From Nitrospira sp. UBA5698 (lineage in GTDB: Bacteria > Nitrospirota > Nitrospiria > Nitrospirales > Nitrospiraceae): 25,808 nt of DNA. The stretch is from assembly GCA_002420115.1 (NCBI GenBank), contig DIHK01000021.1, positions 5,590-31,397 of the forward strand, in the 5' to 3' direction. The notes under the pieces were generated by a model, which saw only the letters and a list, made by a program, of their open reading frames with translations, ran no database searches and had not been told where the DNA came from. Both the position numbers and the translations under genes were made by a program. The first letter of the stretch is position 1. Every line of letters starts with the position of its first letter. Shown here piece by piece: positions 8,096 to 15,795 of the stretch.

Positions 8096-8716
8096 ATGCA
8101 GAAGCCTGTTGTCGTATGTTTAGACTTGGAGGGTGTGCTCGTTCCTGAGATCTGGATCAATGTTGCGCTTAAGACGGGGATTGAGGAGTTGAAGACCACC
8201 ACCCGGGAGATGCCGGATTATGACCAACTGATGAGGCAACGGTTGGCCATACTTGATCGGCATGAATTGACGATCCACGACATCCAAGAGGAAATCGCCA
8301 AGATGGGTCCGTTAGATGGGGCAATGGATTTTCTGGTCTGGCTGCGTGAACGCGTCCAGGTGATTATTTTGTCCGACACCTTCTATCAGTTCGCCCAACC
8401 CCTGATGCGACAGCTTGGGTTTCCCACTCTCTTCTGTAATCAGCTGGAAATCGGCCCTAGTGGCCGAATCGTGAACTACCACATGCGGATGCAGAATCCC
8501 AAGAAGCACGCAGTCGCCTCCCTGAAGGCTTTGAATTTCTTTACCATAGCTGCGGGGGATTCATACAACGATCTTGGGATGTTAGGTGAAGCGGACAAAG
8601 GGTTTTTCTACAGGCCGCCGGACCATTTGCCTAAAGAATTTCCGGCCTTCCCGGTGACCCAGAATTATGGTGAACTTCAGGACTGGTTTGTCAGGGTCGG
8701 CTATTTCTCAGCGTGA
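8096..8716 (+). CDS. thrH: ThrH-type phosphoserine phosphatase / homoserine phosphotransferase (HAD family)
   Basis: This 206-residue protein closely resembles Pseudomonas ThrH, a HAD-superfamily enzyme that dephosphorylates phosphoserine and can transfer the phosphate to homoserine, linking serine and threonine synthesis. All HAD motifs are present: CLDLEGVLVPEIW with nucleophile Asp10 and Glu12, ILSDTF with S93, a lysine in NPKKHAV (K136 or K137), and AAGDSYND at 152-159. The QPLMRQLGFPTLF segment is characteristic of ThrH. I chose the ATG at 8096 because GAGGAG lies 8 bases upstream; a TTG at 8075 in the same frame is less likely. It is cytoplasmic, with no signal. Confidence in the subfamily is high; the physiological substrate here is inferred. 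Confidence 0.93.
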   Translation: MQKPVVVCLDLEGVLVPEIWINVALKTGIEELKTTTREMPDYDQLMRQRLAILDRHELTIHDIQEEIAKMGPLDGAMDFLVWLRERVQVIILSDTFYQFAQPLMRQLGFPTLFCNQLEIGPSGRIVNYHMRMQNPKKHAVASLKALNFFTIAAGDSYNDLGMLGEADKGFFYRPPDHLPKEFPAFPVTQNYGELQDWFVRVGYFSA

Positions 8717-8830
8717 GGCGTGCCAGCTCAGTAAAGGATGTGGTGCGAGCCGTGGGCTCGACGACAAGGATTTCGCGTCTCCTGCCACCGATTGGCGTGC
8801 CCGTCGGTCTCCCTTCCTAAGGTGTTGGAG

Positions 8831-8851
8831 CGTCCGATGAGCATCAGGACG
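8831..8851. terminator. Hairpin between converging genes, possible terminator
   Basis: CGTCCGATG and CATCAGGACG form a stem of nine base pairs with an AG loop and one bulged A. It lies between the end of the thrH-like gene (8716) and the end of the minus-strand porin (8865). No run of T follows on either strand, so intrinsic termination is unproven. A second smaller hairpin, CGAGCC-GTG-GGCTCG, occurs at 8746-8760. Confidence 0.3.
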
Positions 8852-8864
8852 TCTCGTCACTCCA

Positions 8865-10574
8865 TCAGAAGTTGATCCAAAGCTGGGCATAGGCCCAGTC
8901 TTGACCGACCGCTCGTCGTCCGAGATTCTGCGAAATGTATGATCCAGGAAAGAGGTGACCGTACCCCGCCTGAAAAGCAACCATGCCGTGCATGAAGAAG
9001 TGTGTCCAGGCCACGTCTATCTCGTCACCGATATGGGTCTTGGTGTTGCCCGGTTGCGAAAAGACGTAGACGCCCTGACTGGCTCGGTACCAGTTGTCTT
9101 TCGCATTGGCGAGATGGAGGTTGGTGTACCATATTTCGATATGATCATCCGGAGAGAGACGGGCCTGGAAGTTCCCGGAGAAACTCATCATATTCTTCCA
9201 TCCCATGACATCCATGTATCCCATATGGATGTGGTTCGTGGGGAAAAAGTTTTCAAAGGTATTCGCTGTCTTACACGCTCCGTAGGCCCCGTTCGATAAC
9301 GTGCAATTCGCGCGGCCGTCGCCGGACGCGTAATCAAAATTGAAGGCGATGCGAGGTTTGCCGGGCAAATTAAAAGCCGTGTATCCGATCCAGTTTCTGG
9401 TGGCCCAGGCGTTGATGTGGAGACATTTCCCCTCTCCACCGGGATCGCCACAGAGACTACTGGCACTGTCGGCGGTGTCCCCCATCTGACCGAATTGGTA
9501 GACCACTTCGCTTGAGAAATCAAAGTAGCCTTTTTTCATCGCGACTCGGTTTCCGATGACATGGCGGGTTTGATTGCCATGCTTGGGAGTGCCGAGCCCT
9601 TGGAAGGAGACATCGCCCCCTCCAAGATTGTTTTTGTAATAGATATAGAACGGTTCGATCAGAAAGCCAGGGACAGCCTTAATTTGATTGTAAAAGATAA
9701 TAAAATCAGCGTCACCGGCTGCATTTCTCGCCTGACCAGTGCCGCCGATATTCGGTCCGCCGCTTCCGAGGGTGGCTCCCTGTAAGAGATCGGTTTCGGC
9801 TGTGCGAAACCAGCCGAGGTGCGTATCTATAATGTTGGTTGAATACTGAAGCATCACCCCGTCAAACGACCATCCGGTATTGGCCCAATCAAAGTGACCG
9901 AAGAGGCTTTGATCTCCGAAGACAAGGTATTGCCGGCCTGCTTTAAGTCCCAGGCCTTGGACGCCTGCAAAGTTGCGGATCAACATGTAGCCGGCTCGGA
10001 TCCCAAGGGTACAGGCAGGTCGTACGTTTGCGGGAGTAGAGCCGACAAGGGTGGAACCGCAGGTATGGATGGCGGGATCTCCATTGTTTCCCGCCCCATT
10101 CGCTCCGACAGGTGTTCCATTCCCGCCCCATGTTCTCGAGTCGATGAACTCAAGGTAGAAATTGACGTCAGGTGAAAGATCATACCCGATACCTAATCGA
10201 GTCATTTGCTGGACGAACTGGTCGTTTGCTTTTCCAGGAAGATTGTTGGCAGCGAGGCCTGGTGCGTTACATTGGCCAGCGGCTCCAATACCTCCGCCAA
10301 AGCAGACATTGGTCCGATACTCGGGTCTCACACGCATGTCGGCTCGCATCCAGAGGTTTTTCAGACTGAAATTGCGACCGATCCTTGGATCGAAGGCCTC
10401 ATAGGCCTCTTTTTGGGGAATGCCTCGGCCGATGACGATGGGGTTCGTGATTTTTTCTCCTTCCGGGAGTTGGAAGGCTGCCTGTACTGTCGAGTGACCA
10501 GCAATGAGACTGACGACTGTCAGGAATTGGAGAAAAACTTTCTTTCCATGTCCCGACTTCTTCACTATTTCCAT
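8865..10574 (-). CDS. Outer membrane porin, alginate-export-type beta-barrel
   Basis: The product is a large outer membrane beta-barrel of the alginate-export (AlgE-like) type; homologues in Nitrospira are generally annotated only as porins, and the substrate is unknown. From the ATG at 10574 it has 569 residues with a signal peptide (KKVFLQFLTVVSLIAG core, cleavage near VQA-AF). Barrel character shows in alternating aromatic strands such as NLWMRADMRVRPEYR, HIEIWYTNLHLA and VAFQAGYGHLFPGSY, and in the terminal Phe (AYAQLWINF) expected for BAM recognition. Eight cysteines occur as four close pairs in putative loops (91/102, 172/188, 375/384, 424/434), which suggests disulfides. Possible starts at 10592 and 10631 exist; none has a clear ribosome binding site. 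It is the last gene of the minus-strand run. Confidence 0.88.
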   Translation of the reverse strand: MEIVKKSGHGKKVFLQFLTVVSLIAGHSTVQAAFQLPEGEKITNPIVIGRGIPQKEAYEAFDPRIGRNFSLKNLWMRADMRVRPEYRTNVCFGGGIGAAGQCNAPGLAANNLPGKANDQFVQQMTRLGIGYDLSPDVNFYLEFIDSRTWGGNGTPVGANGAGNNGDPAIHTCGSTLVGSTPANVRPACTLGIRAGYMLIRNFAGVQGLGLKAGRQYLVFGDQSLFGHFDWANTGWSFDGVMLQYSTNIIDTHLGWFRTAETDLLQGATLGSGGPNIGGTGQARNAAGDADFIIFYNQIKAVPGFLIEPFYIYYKNNLGGGDVSFQGLGTPKHGNQTRHVIGNRVAMKKGYFDFSSEVVYQFGQMGDTADSASSLCGDPGGEGKCLHINAWATRNWIGYTAFNLPGKPRIAFNFDYASGDGRANCTLSNGAYGACKTANTFENFFPTNHIHMGYMDVMGWKNMMSFSGNFQARLSPDDHIEIWYTNLHLANAKDNWYRASQGVYVFSQPGNTKTHIGDEIDVAWTHFFMHGMVAFQAGYGHLFPGSYISQNLGRRAVGQDWAYAQLWINF

Positions 10575-10825
10575 GCCATGCAGTTTGTCCATCGTGTCGT
10601 TAGACAGGCAGATACCATCCGGTGCTCTCATCGTCAGGTGGATGTGGTTGCGGTCTCAAAAGCCCAAGGGAGTTATATACGAACCCGAGGGGGGAGAACA
10701 GCTGGGCCAGGGTGTCCAACCATCGTCATGAAGATCTTGATGAGTGCGAAGCTACGAGATGTCGGTGTGGCGACTGCCTTTCTCCTTTATGTTGGTGATC
10801 AGGGGGAGTGTGATCCTGTGTGGTG

Positions 10826-11125
10826 TCATGCAGGACCAGACTTTGGCAATGATGATGGACCCGCCTCTCGCGCCTTGGGTTCCGCTGTGAGTTCGTCTTC
10901 GGCTTCTTTGAGAGAGGCTTGAAGGTCTTGTTCTACCATTTTGACTTCCTGCTGTATCATGTTGAGTTCCGGCTCGACGGATTTGCGAAGGTCATCAGCC
11001 GTATCTTTAAAACCCTTGATGGCTTTACCAACTTGGCGACCGACTTCCGGCAGTTCTTTGGGTCCAAACAGGAGAAAGGCGATGATCAAAATGATGAGGA
11101 TCTCGCCTGCGCCCAGTCCAAACAT
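10826..11125 (-). CDS. TatA/TatB-family twin-arginine translocase subunit
   Basis: This 99-residue protein has the Tat A/B layout: a short periplasmic start, one membrane helix (GAGEILIILIIAFLLF, about 6-20), the hinge FGPKELPEVGR, an amphipathic helix QVGKAIKGFK and an acidic tail. The long charged tail (MIQQEVKMVEQDLQASLKEA) is somewhat TatB-like, so it may supply the substrate-receptor function, but sequence alone does not settle TatA versus TatB. The ATG at 11125 has a weak ribosome binding site. A second TatA-family gene lies 66 bases upstream. No tatC is present in the window, so the complex must be completed from elsewhere. Confidence 0.9.
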   Translation of the reverse strand: MFGLGAGEILIILIIAFLLFGPKELPEVGRQVGKAIKGFKDTADDLRKSVEPELNMIQQEVKMVEQDLQASLKEAEDELTAEPKAREAGPSSLPKSGPA

Positions 11126-11191
11126 GATTGGCTATTGCGGTTATCGTCTGACGGCGCCCCGTCATTTATTCATCCACCGGGGGGTGGGCTG

Positions 11192-11476
11192 TTAGGTTTG
11201 TTTCACCTGACTGGGTTGGGTGGTCGTATTCCTGGGCGATGGAGTTGGTTCAGCGTTAGTACCGACCTGAGCGGCTGAGGTAGCCTGAGGCTCGCCCTGT
11301 GAAGGCTGTTCCCCTGGTGTGATATCGATTGCGTCGGCTTCATGAACCGATTTCTTAAAACCCTTGATGGCTTTGCCGAGGCCTTCCCCCAATTGGGGCA
11401 GTTTCCCTGCACCGAAGATGATCAGCACAATAATAAGTATCAGGAGTAGTTCCATCCAACCAAATGAACCGAACAT
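11192..11476 (-). CDS. tatA: TatA-type twin-arginine translocase subunit
   Basis: The 94-residue product fits TatA, which oligomerises to form the passage for folded proteins across the inner membrane. It has one membrane helix (MELLLILIIVLII, about 8-20), the hinge FGAGKLPQLGEGLG, the amphipathic AIKGFKKSV and a low-complexity tail rich in Pro, Ser, Thr and Gln. The FGAGKLP hinge is close to classical TatA/E. AGAGG precedes the ATG by about 6 bases. It lies 124 bases downstream of mnmA on the same strand and just before the second Tat gene, so the pair likely forms its own unit within the minus-strand run. Confidence 0.93.
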   Translation of the reverse strand: MFGSFGWMELLLILIIVLIIFGAGKLPQLGEGLGKAIKGFKKSVHEADAIDITPGEQPSQGEPQATSAAQVGTNAEPTPSPRNTTTQPSQVKQT

Positions 11477-11600
11477 GATGCCCTCTGACCAATAAAGACC
11501 ACTATGTCTGTCGATAACAGGACGGAGTAGTACGATTGCGCACCCGAACCTCCAGAGGCTATCTGAAGATTCAGGGACAAGTCAAGAAGCACAACTTCAT

Positions 11601-12689
11601 CTACGATGGTGGGAAAGGTTGGATGATACCGCCACCAAGAACGTCGTCCCCACTATAGAACACTGCCGATTGTCCGGGGCTTAATCCTCGTTGAGGTTGG
11701 TGGAACTGGACATGCAAGGCCGATGAGTCTCGCACTGTGAGTGTCGCGAGAGTAGGAGGCGTTGCATAGCGAACCTTCACGTGAACGTCTGCGCTTCGGG
11801 AGGGGAAGTCGGCCGCAAACATATTCAGGTCCGCAACGGTGCATTCCGAGTGAAGTCGTTCGCTGGGTCCAAGCACTACTGTATTGGTTAGGGGCTGCAC
11901 CTGATGAACGTAGAGGCGCTGGCCTGTGGCAATACCGAGGCCTCGACGCTGGCCGGGTGTATAGAATGCGATACCTTCATGCTGCCCCAGGGGACGGCCC
12001 TCCTGGTCAGTAAACAATCCTTGTTTCCTTGAAAGGGGTGCTTCTTTCTCAAGAAAGACTCGATAATCACCCTGACTCACGAAGCAGATTTCCTGACTTT
12101 CCCTGAGTTCCTCGACAGGCAGGCCCAGTGCCTCGGCTTCTCTCCAGACAGCGGCCTTCTCCAGACCTCCTAATGGAAAGAGGAGGCGAGGCAGCCATTC
12201 AGCTCGGAGACGATAGAGAAAATATGTTTGATCTTTTCGCGGATCGACGGACCGTGAGAGGACGGAGAATCCTCGGTGGGCATGCAATCGCGCATAATGC
12301 CCGGTTGCCACATAGTCGACTTTGCGTTGGAGCGCGAGGTCAACGAGGGTATGAATCTTCACCCGTTCATTACAACGCACACAGGGATTGGGTGTTGTGC
12401 CGGTGGTATAGCCCTGGATGAAGTCATCAATGACGGCCTGACGAAAGGTGTGTCGGGTATCAACGACCTCGTGCGGGATGCCGAGAAGCTTCGCAACATG
12501 CCGTGCGATCCCAACCTTGCAACAGCCTCGTTCTTGCCACTTCTTTGATGTGGCGACCGAGTCGTCTTCATGCTCCCACACCTGAAGAGTGATACCATGG
12601 ACGTCATAGCCTTGCCGGACGAGTAATGCTGCGGCGACGGAGCTATCAACTCCACCGCTCATGCCTAGTAGAACAGATTTCCGAGTCAT
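11601..12689 (-). CDS. mnmA: tRNA-specific 2-thiouridylase MnmA
   Basis: MnmA catalyses 2-thiolation of wobble uridine U34 in tRNA-Lys, tRNA-Glu and tRNA-Gln, using ATP and sulfur relayed from a persulfide donor. The 362-residue length is normal. The PP-loop GMSGGVDSS is at 9-17; the two catalytic cysteines are Cys103 in NPCVRCN and Cys202 in SQEICFV. The segments TGHYAR, DQTYFLYRL and GQRRGLGIA are also diagnostic. The start ATG at 12689 gives an N-terminus typical of the family. MnmE and MnmG, which add the 5-position modification to the same base, are encoded further upstream on the same strand. About 270 bases separate mnmA from the upstream bactofilin gene, so it may have its own promoter, though I found no convincing one. 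Confidence 0.97.
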   Translation of the reverse strand: MTRKSVLLGMSGGVDSSVAAALLVRQGYDVHGITLQVWEHEDDSVATSKKWQERGCCKVGIARHVAKLLGIPHEVVDTRHTFRQAVIDDFIQGYTTGTTPNPCVRCNERVKIHTLVDLALQRKVDYVATGHYARLHAHRGFSVLSRSVDPRKDQTYFLYRLRAEWLPRLLFPLGGLEKAAVWREAEALGLPVEELRESQEICFVSQGDYRVFLEKEAPLSRKQGLFTDQEGRPLGQHEGIAFYTPGQRRGLGIATGQRLYVHQVQPLTNTVVLGPSERLHSECTVADLNMFAADFPSRSADVHVKVRYATPPTLATLTVRDSSALHVQFHQPQRGLSPGQSAVFYSGDDVLGGGIIQPFPPS

Positions 12690-12956
12690 AGGACGGTATT
12701 GTACCGAGTGTCTAGGGGAAAGGGCTAGCCACTTTATCGGGGAGTGCTTCTATTGCAATTTGCTCTCTGGTGGGTGACTGTCTCCGTTGGGCGTCGTCCG
12801 GTTGTTGATAACATGCAGGGCCATATGATTGCCGAACGGTGAAACGTGAAAGAAGACAGGAAGAGCGTATGTGGTTCCTTCTCATGACAGAGGGAAGATG
12901 ATTCAGGACATATGTAGCTCAAGCAGGTTGGTTACAAAGCGGTTGAGCAATGTCGG

Positions 12957-13400
12957 CTAGAGGCTGCTGGAACGGGTCTTCCCCCGGTAGGTAGTGGCGT
13001 CATGAGTGTTTTTGGACGAGGAGTGCTCTTCCACCCATTTATGGGCCCCCATATCGCACATCCCATGAAAGTGAGCCCCATCTTCGATAGAAATACCCGG
13101 TGTACGGATATCACCAATGAGGATGCCTGGTTTTTGTATTTGAATTTTGGCCGTTGCTGAGATCGTGGCATTAACTTTGCCGCTGGTGATAAGAACCCCG
13201 GCTGAGATCACCCCTTTCACGACGGCTTGCTCCCCGATGATGAGGGTCCCACTGGTGGTGATTTCTCCTTCCACTCGACCATCAATTCGTATTGTTCCGT
13301 CAAAATTCAGGATACCCCGAAAATCGACTCCCTTACTGAGAAAGGTAAAGTTGTCGTTGGGAGGGGTGTCGGTTGCCTGTTTTTCTCCGATGGCCCACAT
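12957..13400 (-). CDS. Bactofilin
   Basis: This is a 147-residue bactofilin (DUF583), a bacterial cytoskeletal protein that polymerises from a right-handed beta-helix core. The core spans roughly residues 18-115: FLSKGVDFRG, then repeating short strands GTIRIDGRVEGEI, GTLIIGEQAVVKGVI, VLITSGKVNATI and GILIGDIRTPGISIEDGAHFHG. Short disordered tails flank the core, as is usual. The C-terminal tail is basic and Ser-rich. AAGGAG lies 12 bases before the ATG. A second bactofilin gene is 121 bases upstream on the same strand, followed further upstream by parB and parA, which suggests a role in polar organisation of the chromosome or cell wall; that link is inference. Confidence 0.95.
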   Translation of the reverse strand: MWAIGEKQATDTPPNDNFTFLSKGVDFRGILNFDGTIRIDGRVEGEITTSGTLIIGEQAVVKGVISAGVLITSGKVNATISATAKIQIQKPGILIGDIRTPGISIEDGAHFHGMCDMGAHKWVEEHSSSKNTHDATTYRGKTRSSSL

Positions 13401-13521
13401 GAGCGCTCTCTGCTCCTTGTGACAAGACCGAGGTGAAGGGAGTGGTGAACGTGGTACATGGGCCAGGATCCTTTGACCTGGCTGCCGCGTGTCCTTCGCT
13501 CACCGCTCCGACACTATTCCG

Positions 13522-14013
13522 CTAGACGGTCAGCCGGCGCACGGGTGGCTCGGTACCGGTCCCAACAGAATGAAGCGGTAGATCTTTGTGAACGGGACGG
13601 GCTTGTTGTTCCATCTCCAACGTTCCGTTGAATGAGACGCCTTCTTCCATGGAAAGCATTGGAGTTGTGACTCCACCGTTGATCACTGCGGGTGCTCGCA
13701 ATTTCATCTTTTCTCGCGCAGTGATATCGCCGGTGATCTTGCCCTTACAGACGATAGTTCCGGCCGTGACTTTGGCATTAAGAACCGCATCTTCGCCCAC
13801 GAGTAAGATGCCGTCCGTATGAATTTCCCCCTCGAGGGTTCCATCAATGCGCACGGTTCCGTTATACGAGATGGTTCCCTTGAAAACGACTCCCTTACCG
13901 ACGAACGCACTGACGTCATGGCCCGAGTCAGGCCTGGGCGTATCCAGCGCCGAGCTCATGGCATCTAAGTCGTTGTCGTCCGTACGTCTACCATCTTGCT
14001 TATCTTTCCACAT
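13522..14013 (-). CDS. Bactofilin, second paralogue
   Basis: The 163-residue product is another bactofilin, with the core SAFVGKGVVFKGTISYNG followed by repeats GTVRIDGTLEGEI, GILLVGEDAVLNAKV, GTIVCKGKITGDI and a final MLSMEEGVSFNGTLEM. The charged N-terminal tail (WKDKQDGRRTDDNDLD) and the Pro/Arg-rich C-terminal tail differ from those of its neighbour, so the two are likely to have distinct partners while possibly co-polymerising. The ATG at 14013 is supported by AGGAGGAG about 5 bases upstream; a GTG at 14031 in frame is less likely. parB ends 159 bases upstream. The two bactofilins share the GxxRIDGxxEGEI repeat, which points to duplication. Confidence 0.95.
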   Translation of the reverse strand: MWKDKQDGRRTDDNDLDAMSSALDTPRPDSGHDVSAFVGKGVVFKGTISYNGTVRIDGTLEGEIHTDGILLVGEDAVLNAKVTAGTIVCKGKITGDITAREKMKLRAPAVINGGVTTPMLSMEEGVSFNGTLEMEQQARPVHKDLPLHSVGTGTEPPVRRLTV

Positions 14014-14172
14014 ACGATCTCCTCCTCTCACAATGTGGCTGGCCCCTGAAAGAACAAACGGTGCGGTGCCGTTATGTTCCCTATCGGTTGGTTTGTGAGA
14101 GATATTTAGTGTGAGAGCAGGGGTGGGTGAAATATTGAGGTTTAGGAGGGAAGGGGAGGTTCGGGCCGAGCA

Positions 14173-15021
14173 TTAACGTAACAGGGTTTCGACGACCCCG
14201 TCTAGTTCCTCGGAGGAGAAGTAGTGGATTACGAGTTTCCCGCCCTGACCGTGGGGGTGGAGGGTCACTTTGGTGCCAAGACGCTTTTGTAATCTGTCTT
14301 CAAGATCTCTCCATTGTGAAGCTCGAGGGGGCCGCGCGACGGGCTGTTTCGCGATGATGGATTGTTCGACGAGTTTCTCTGTTTGCCGAACAGACAAATT
14401 GCCAGTTGTGACCAGTTTTGCAACCCGGAGCTGTGCTTCTGGGGTGGAGAGGCTGAGAAGAGCTTTGGCATGACCGGTAGAAAGAGTTCCTCCTTCTACA
14501 AGTCCTTGGAGATCGAGGGGGAGATGGGTTAAACGGATAAAGTTGGCCACTGAAGACCGATCCCGGCCTACCTTGGCGGCGACGGCTTCTTGGGTCAGAC
14601 CGAATTCTTTCATCATTCGTGAATAGGCTCGAGCTGTCTCCATTGGGTTTAAATCTTCACGCTGAAGATTTTCGACCAGAGCAAGGAGTAAGGCTTCCTG
14701 ATCCGTACAATTCTTGAGTACGGCGGGAATGACGGTAAGGCCAGCTGCTTTAGAGGCCCGCCAGCGTCGTTCTCCGGCGATTAGCTCATAGACCCCATCG
14801 CCCTTGCGGCGGACCATAATGGGCTGAATAACGCCGCTCTCCTTAATGGATGCCGTCAGTTCAGTGAGCTCTTGCTGAAGGAAAGTCTGCCGTGGTTGAT
14901 ATCGATTCGGCACAATCTGGTCGATCGGAATCCGTTGTACATCGGCTGAATCTTCAGCTCTGCCCAGCCTGGCTGGAGGCAATAGCGCGTCGAGCCCTTT
15001 ACCGAGAGCCTTTTTCTCCAT
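14173..15021 (-). CDS. parB: Chromosome partitioning protein ParB (CTPase, parS-binding)
   Basis: ParB binds parS and spreads as a CTP-dependent clamp to build the partition complex. The 282-residue protein has the usual parts: N-terminal KKALGKGLDALLP, which stimulates ParA, the NRYQPR motif, the CTP-pocket segment AGERRWRASKAAGL with GERRWR at 83-88, VENLQREDLNP, and a helix-turn-helix around FGLTQEAVAAKVGRDRSSVANFIRL. The C-terminal dimerisation part ends in SSEELDGVVETLLR. The ATG at 15021 is preferred, with AAGGAG 10 bases upstream; a TTG at 15027 is possible. The gene overlaps the end of parA by 23 bases, implying translational coupling. Matching parS sites lie about 780 and 1450 bases upstream of its start. 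Confidence 0.97.
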   Translation of the reverse strand: MEKKALGKGLDALLPPARLGRAEDSADVQRIPIDQIVPNRYQPRQTFLQQELTELTASIKESGVIQPIMVRRKGDGVYELIAGERRWRASKAAGLTVIPAVLKNCTDQEALLLALVENLQREDLNPMETARAYSRMMKEFGLTQEAVAAKVGRDRSSVANFIRLTHLPLDLQGLVEGGTLSTGHAKALLSLSTPEAQLRVAKLVTTGNLSVRQTEKLVEQSIIAKQPVARPPRASQWRDLEDRLQKRLGTKVTLHPHGQGGKLVIHYFSSEELDGVVETLLR

Positions 15022-15775
15022 GCGCAATAAACTCCTTAGCTAATGATACGTAAGACTGCGACCCGGAGGATGCCATGTTATAGAGGATTCCAGGCCGACC
15101 GTAACTGGGTGCTTCTGCAAGTGCAACATTGCGAGGGATCACGGACTGGTATACCTTATGCGCAAAATGAGACCGTACTTGGTCTGCCACCTGCCGAGAA
15201 AGACTGATTCGCGAATCAAACATCGTGAGGGCGATACCCTCAATTTCTAGGCCTGGATTGTACGATTGCCGGACAAGCTCGATGCTTCCGACGAGTCTGG
15301 TCAGTCCTTCCATCGCGTAGTATTCGCATTGAACAGGTATGAGCACAGAATTGGCTGCCGTGAGGGCATTAATGGTTAGAATGCCAAGTGCTGGCGGGCA
15401 ATCAAGAATGATAAAATCGTATTGATCTCGTATTTCAGCAATCAGTGACCGAAGATGACCTTCACGACCGTCGAGATTTGCGAGTTCCACTTCAGCACCC
15501 GCGAGATCCGCATTAGCCGGTAAGATGTTGAGTCCAGAAATAGTTGTTTCTATTATTGATTCGTGAATAGTGCTGTTTTTGACAAGGCAGCTGTAGGTAC
15601 TTCTTTTTAACGTTCTCTGGTCTATGCCAAGACCGCTTGTTGCATTTCCTTGTGGATCTATATCAATCAACAATACAGCTTTTCCCTCAAGGGCAACCGC
15701 TGTTGAAAGATTAATGGCAGTGGTCGTCTTTCCTACCCCGCCTTTCTGATTGGCAACAGCTATAACTCTTCCCAC
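14999..15775 (-). CDS. parA: Chromosome partitioning ATPase ParA (Soj-type)
   Basis: ParA is the nucleoid-binding ATPase that moves ParB-parS complexes. The 258-residue length and lack of an N-terminal DNA-binding domain make this a chromosomal Soj-type ParA. The deviant Walker A motif KGGVGKTT is at 11-18, Walker A-prime LLIDIDPQGN at 35-44, and Walker B is in FIILDCPPALG. The start is a GTG at 15775 supported by AGGAG 7 bases upstream. rsmG ends 20 bases upstream and parB overlaps its end. A parS copy sits 24 bases before the start codon, so ParB loading there could affect its expression. Confidence 0.97.
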   Translation of the reverse strand: MGRVIAVANQKGGVGKTTTAINLSTAVALEGKAVLLIDIDPQGNATSGLGIDQRTLKRSTYSCLVKNSTIHESIIETTISGLNILPANADLAGAEVELANLDGREGHLRSLIAEIRDQYDFIILDCPPALGILTINALTAANSVLIPVQCEYYAMEGLTRLVGSIELVRQSYNPGLEIEGIALTMFDSRISLSRQVADQVRSHFAHKVYQSVIPRNVALAEAPSYGRPGILYNMASSGSQSYVSLAKEFIAHGEKGSR

Positions 15776-15795
15776 AAAAAGACTCCTAGACCAAA

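Noticed and set aside
10206..10922. Plus-strand 238-codon frame opposite the porin and TatB-like genes
   Set aside because: It is antisense to well-supported genes and its composition is not protein-like.
11174..11187. CCACC-GGTGG hairpin after tatA as a terminator
   Set aside because: A five-pair stem with a G-only loop and no T-run; the next gene is close on the same strand.
12690..12720. TACAAT as a -10 box for mnmA
   Set aside because: It lies about 10 bases from the start codon with no matching -35 element, leaving no room for a ribosome binding site.
12734..12922. Minus-strand 62-codon frame between mnmA and a bactofilin
   Set aside because: No domain and no ribosome binding site; composition looks random.
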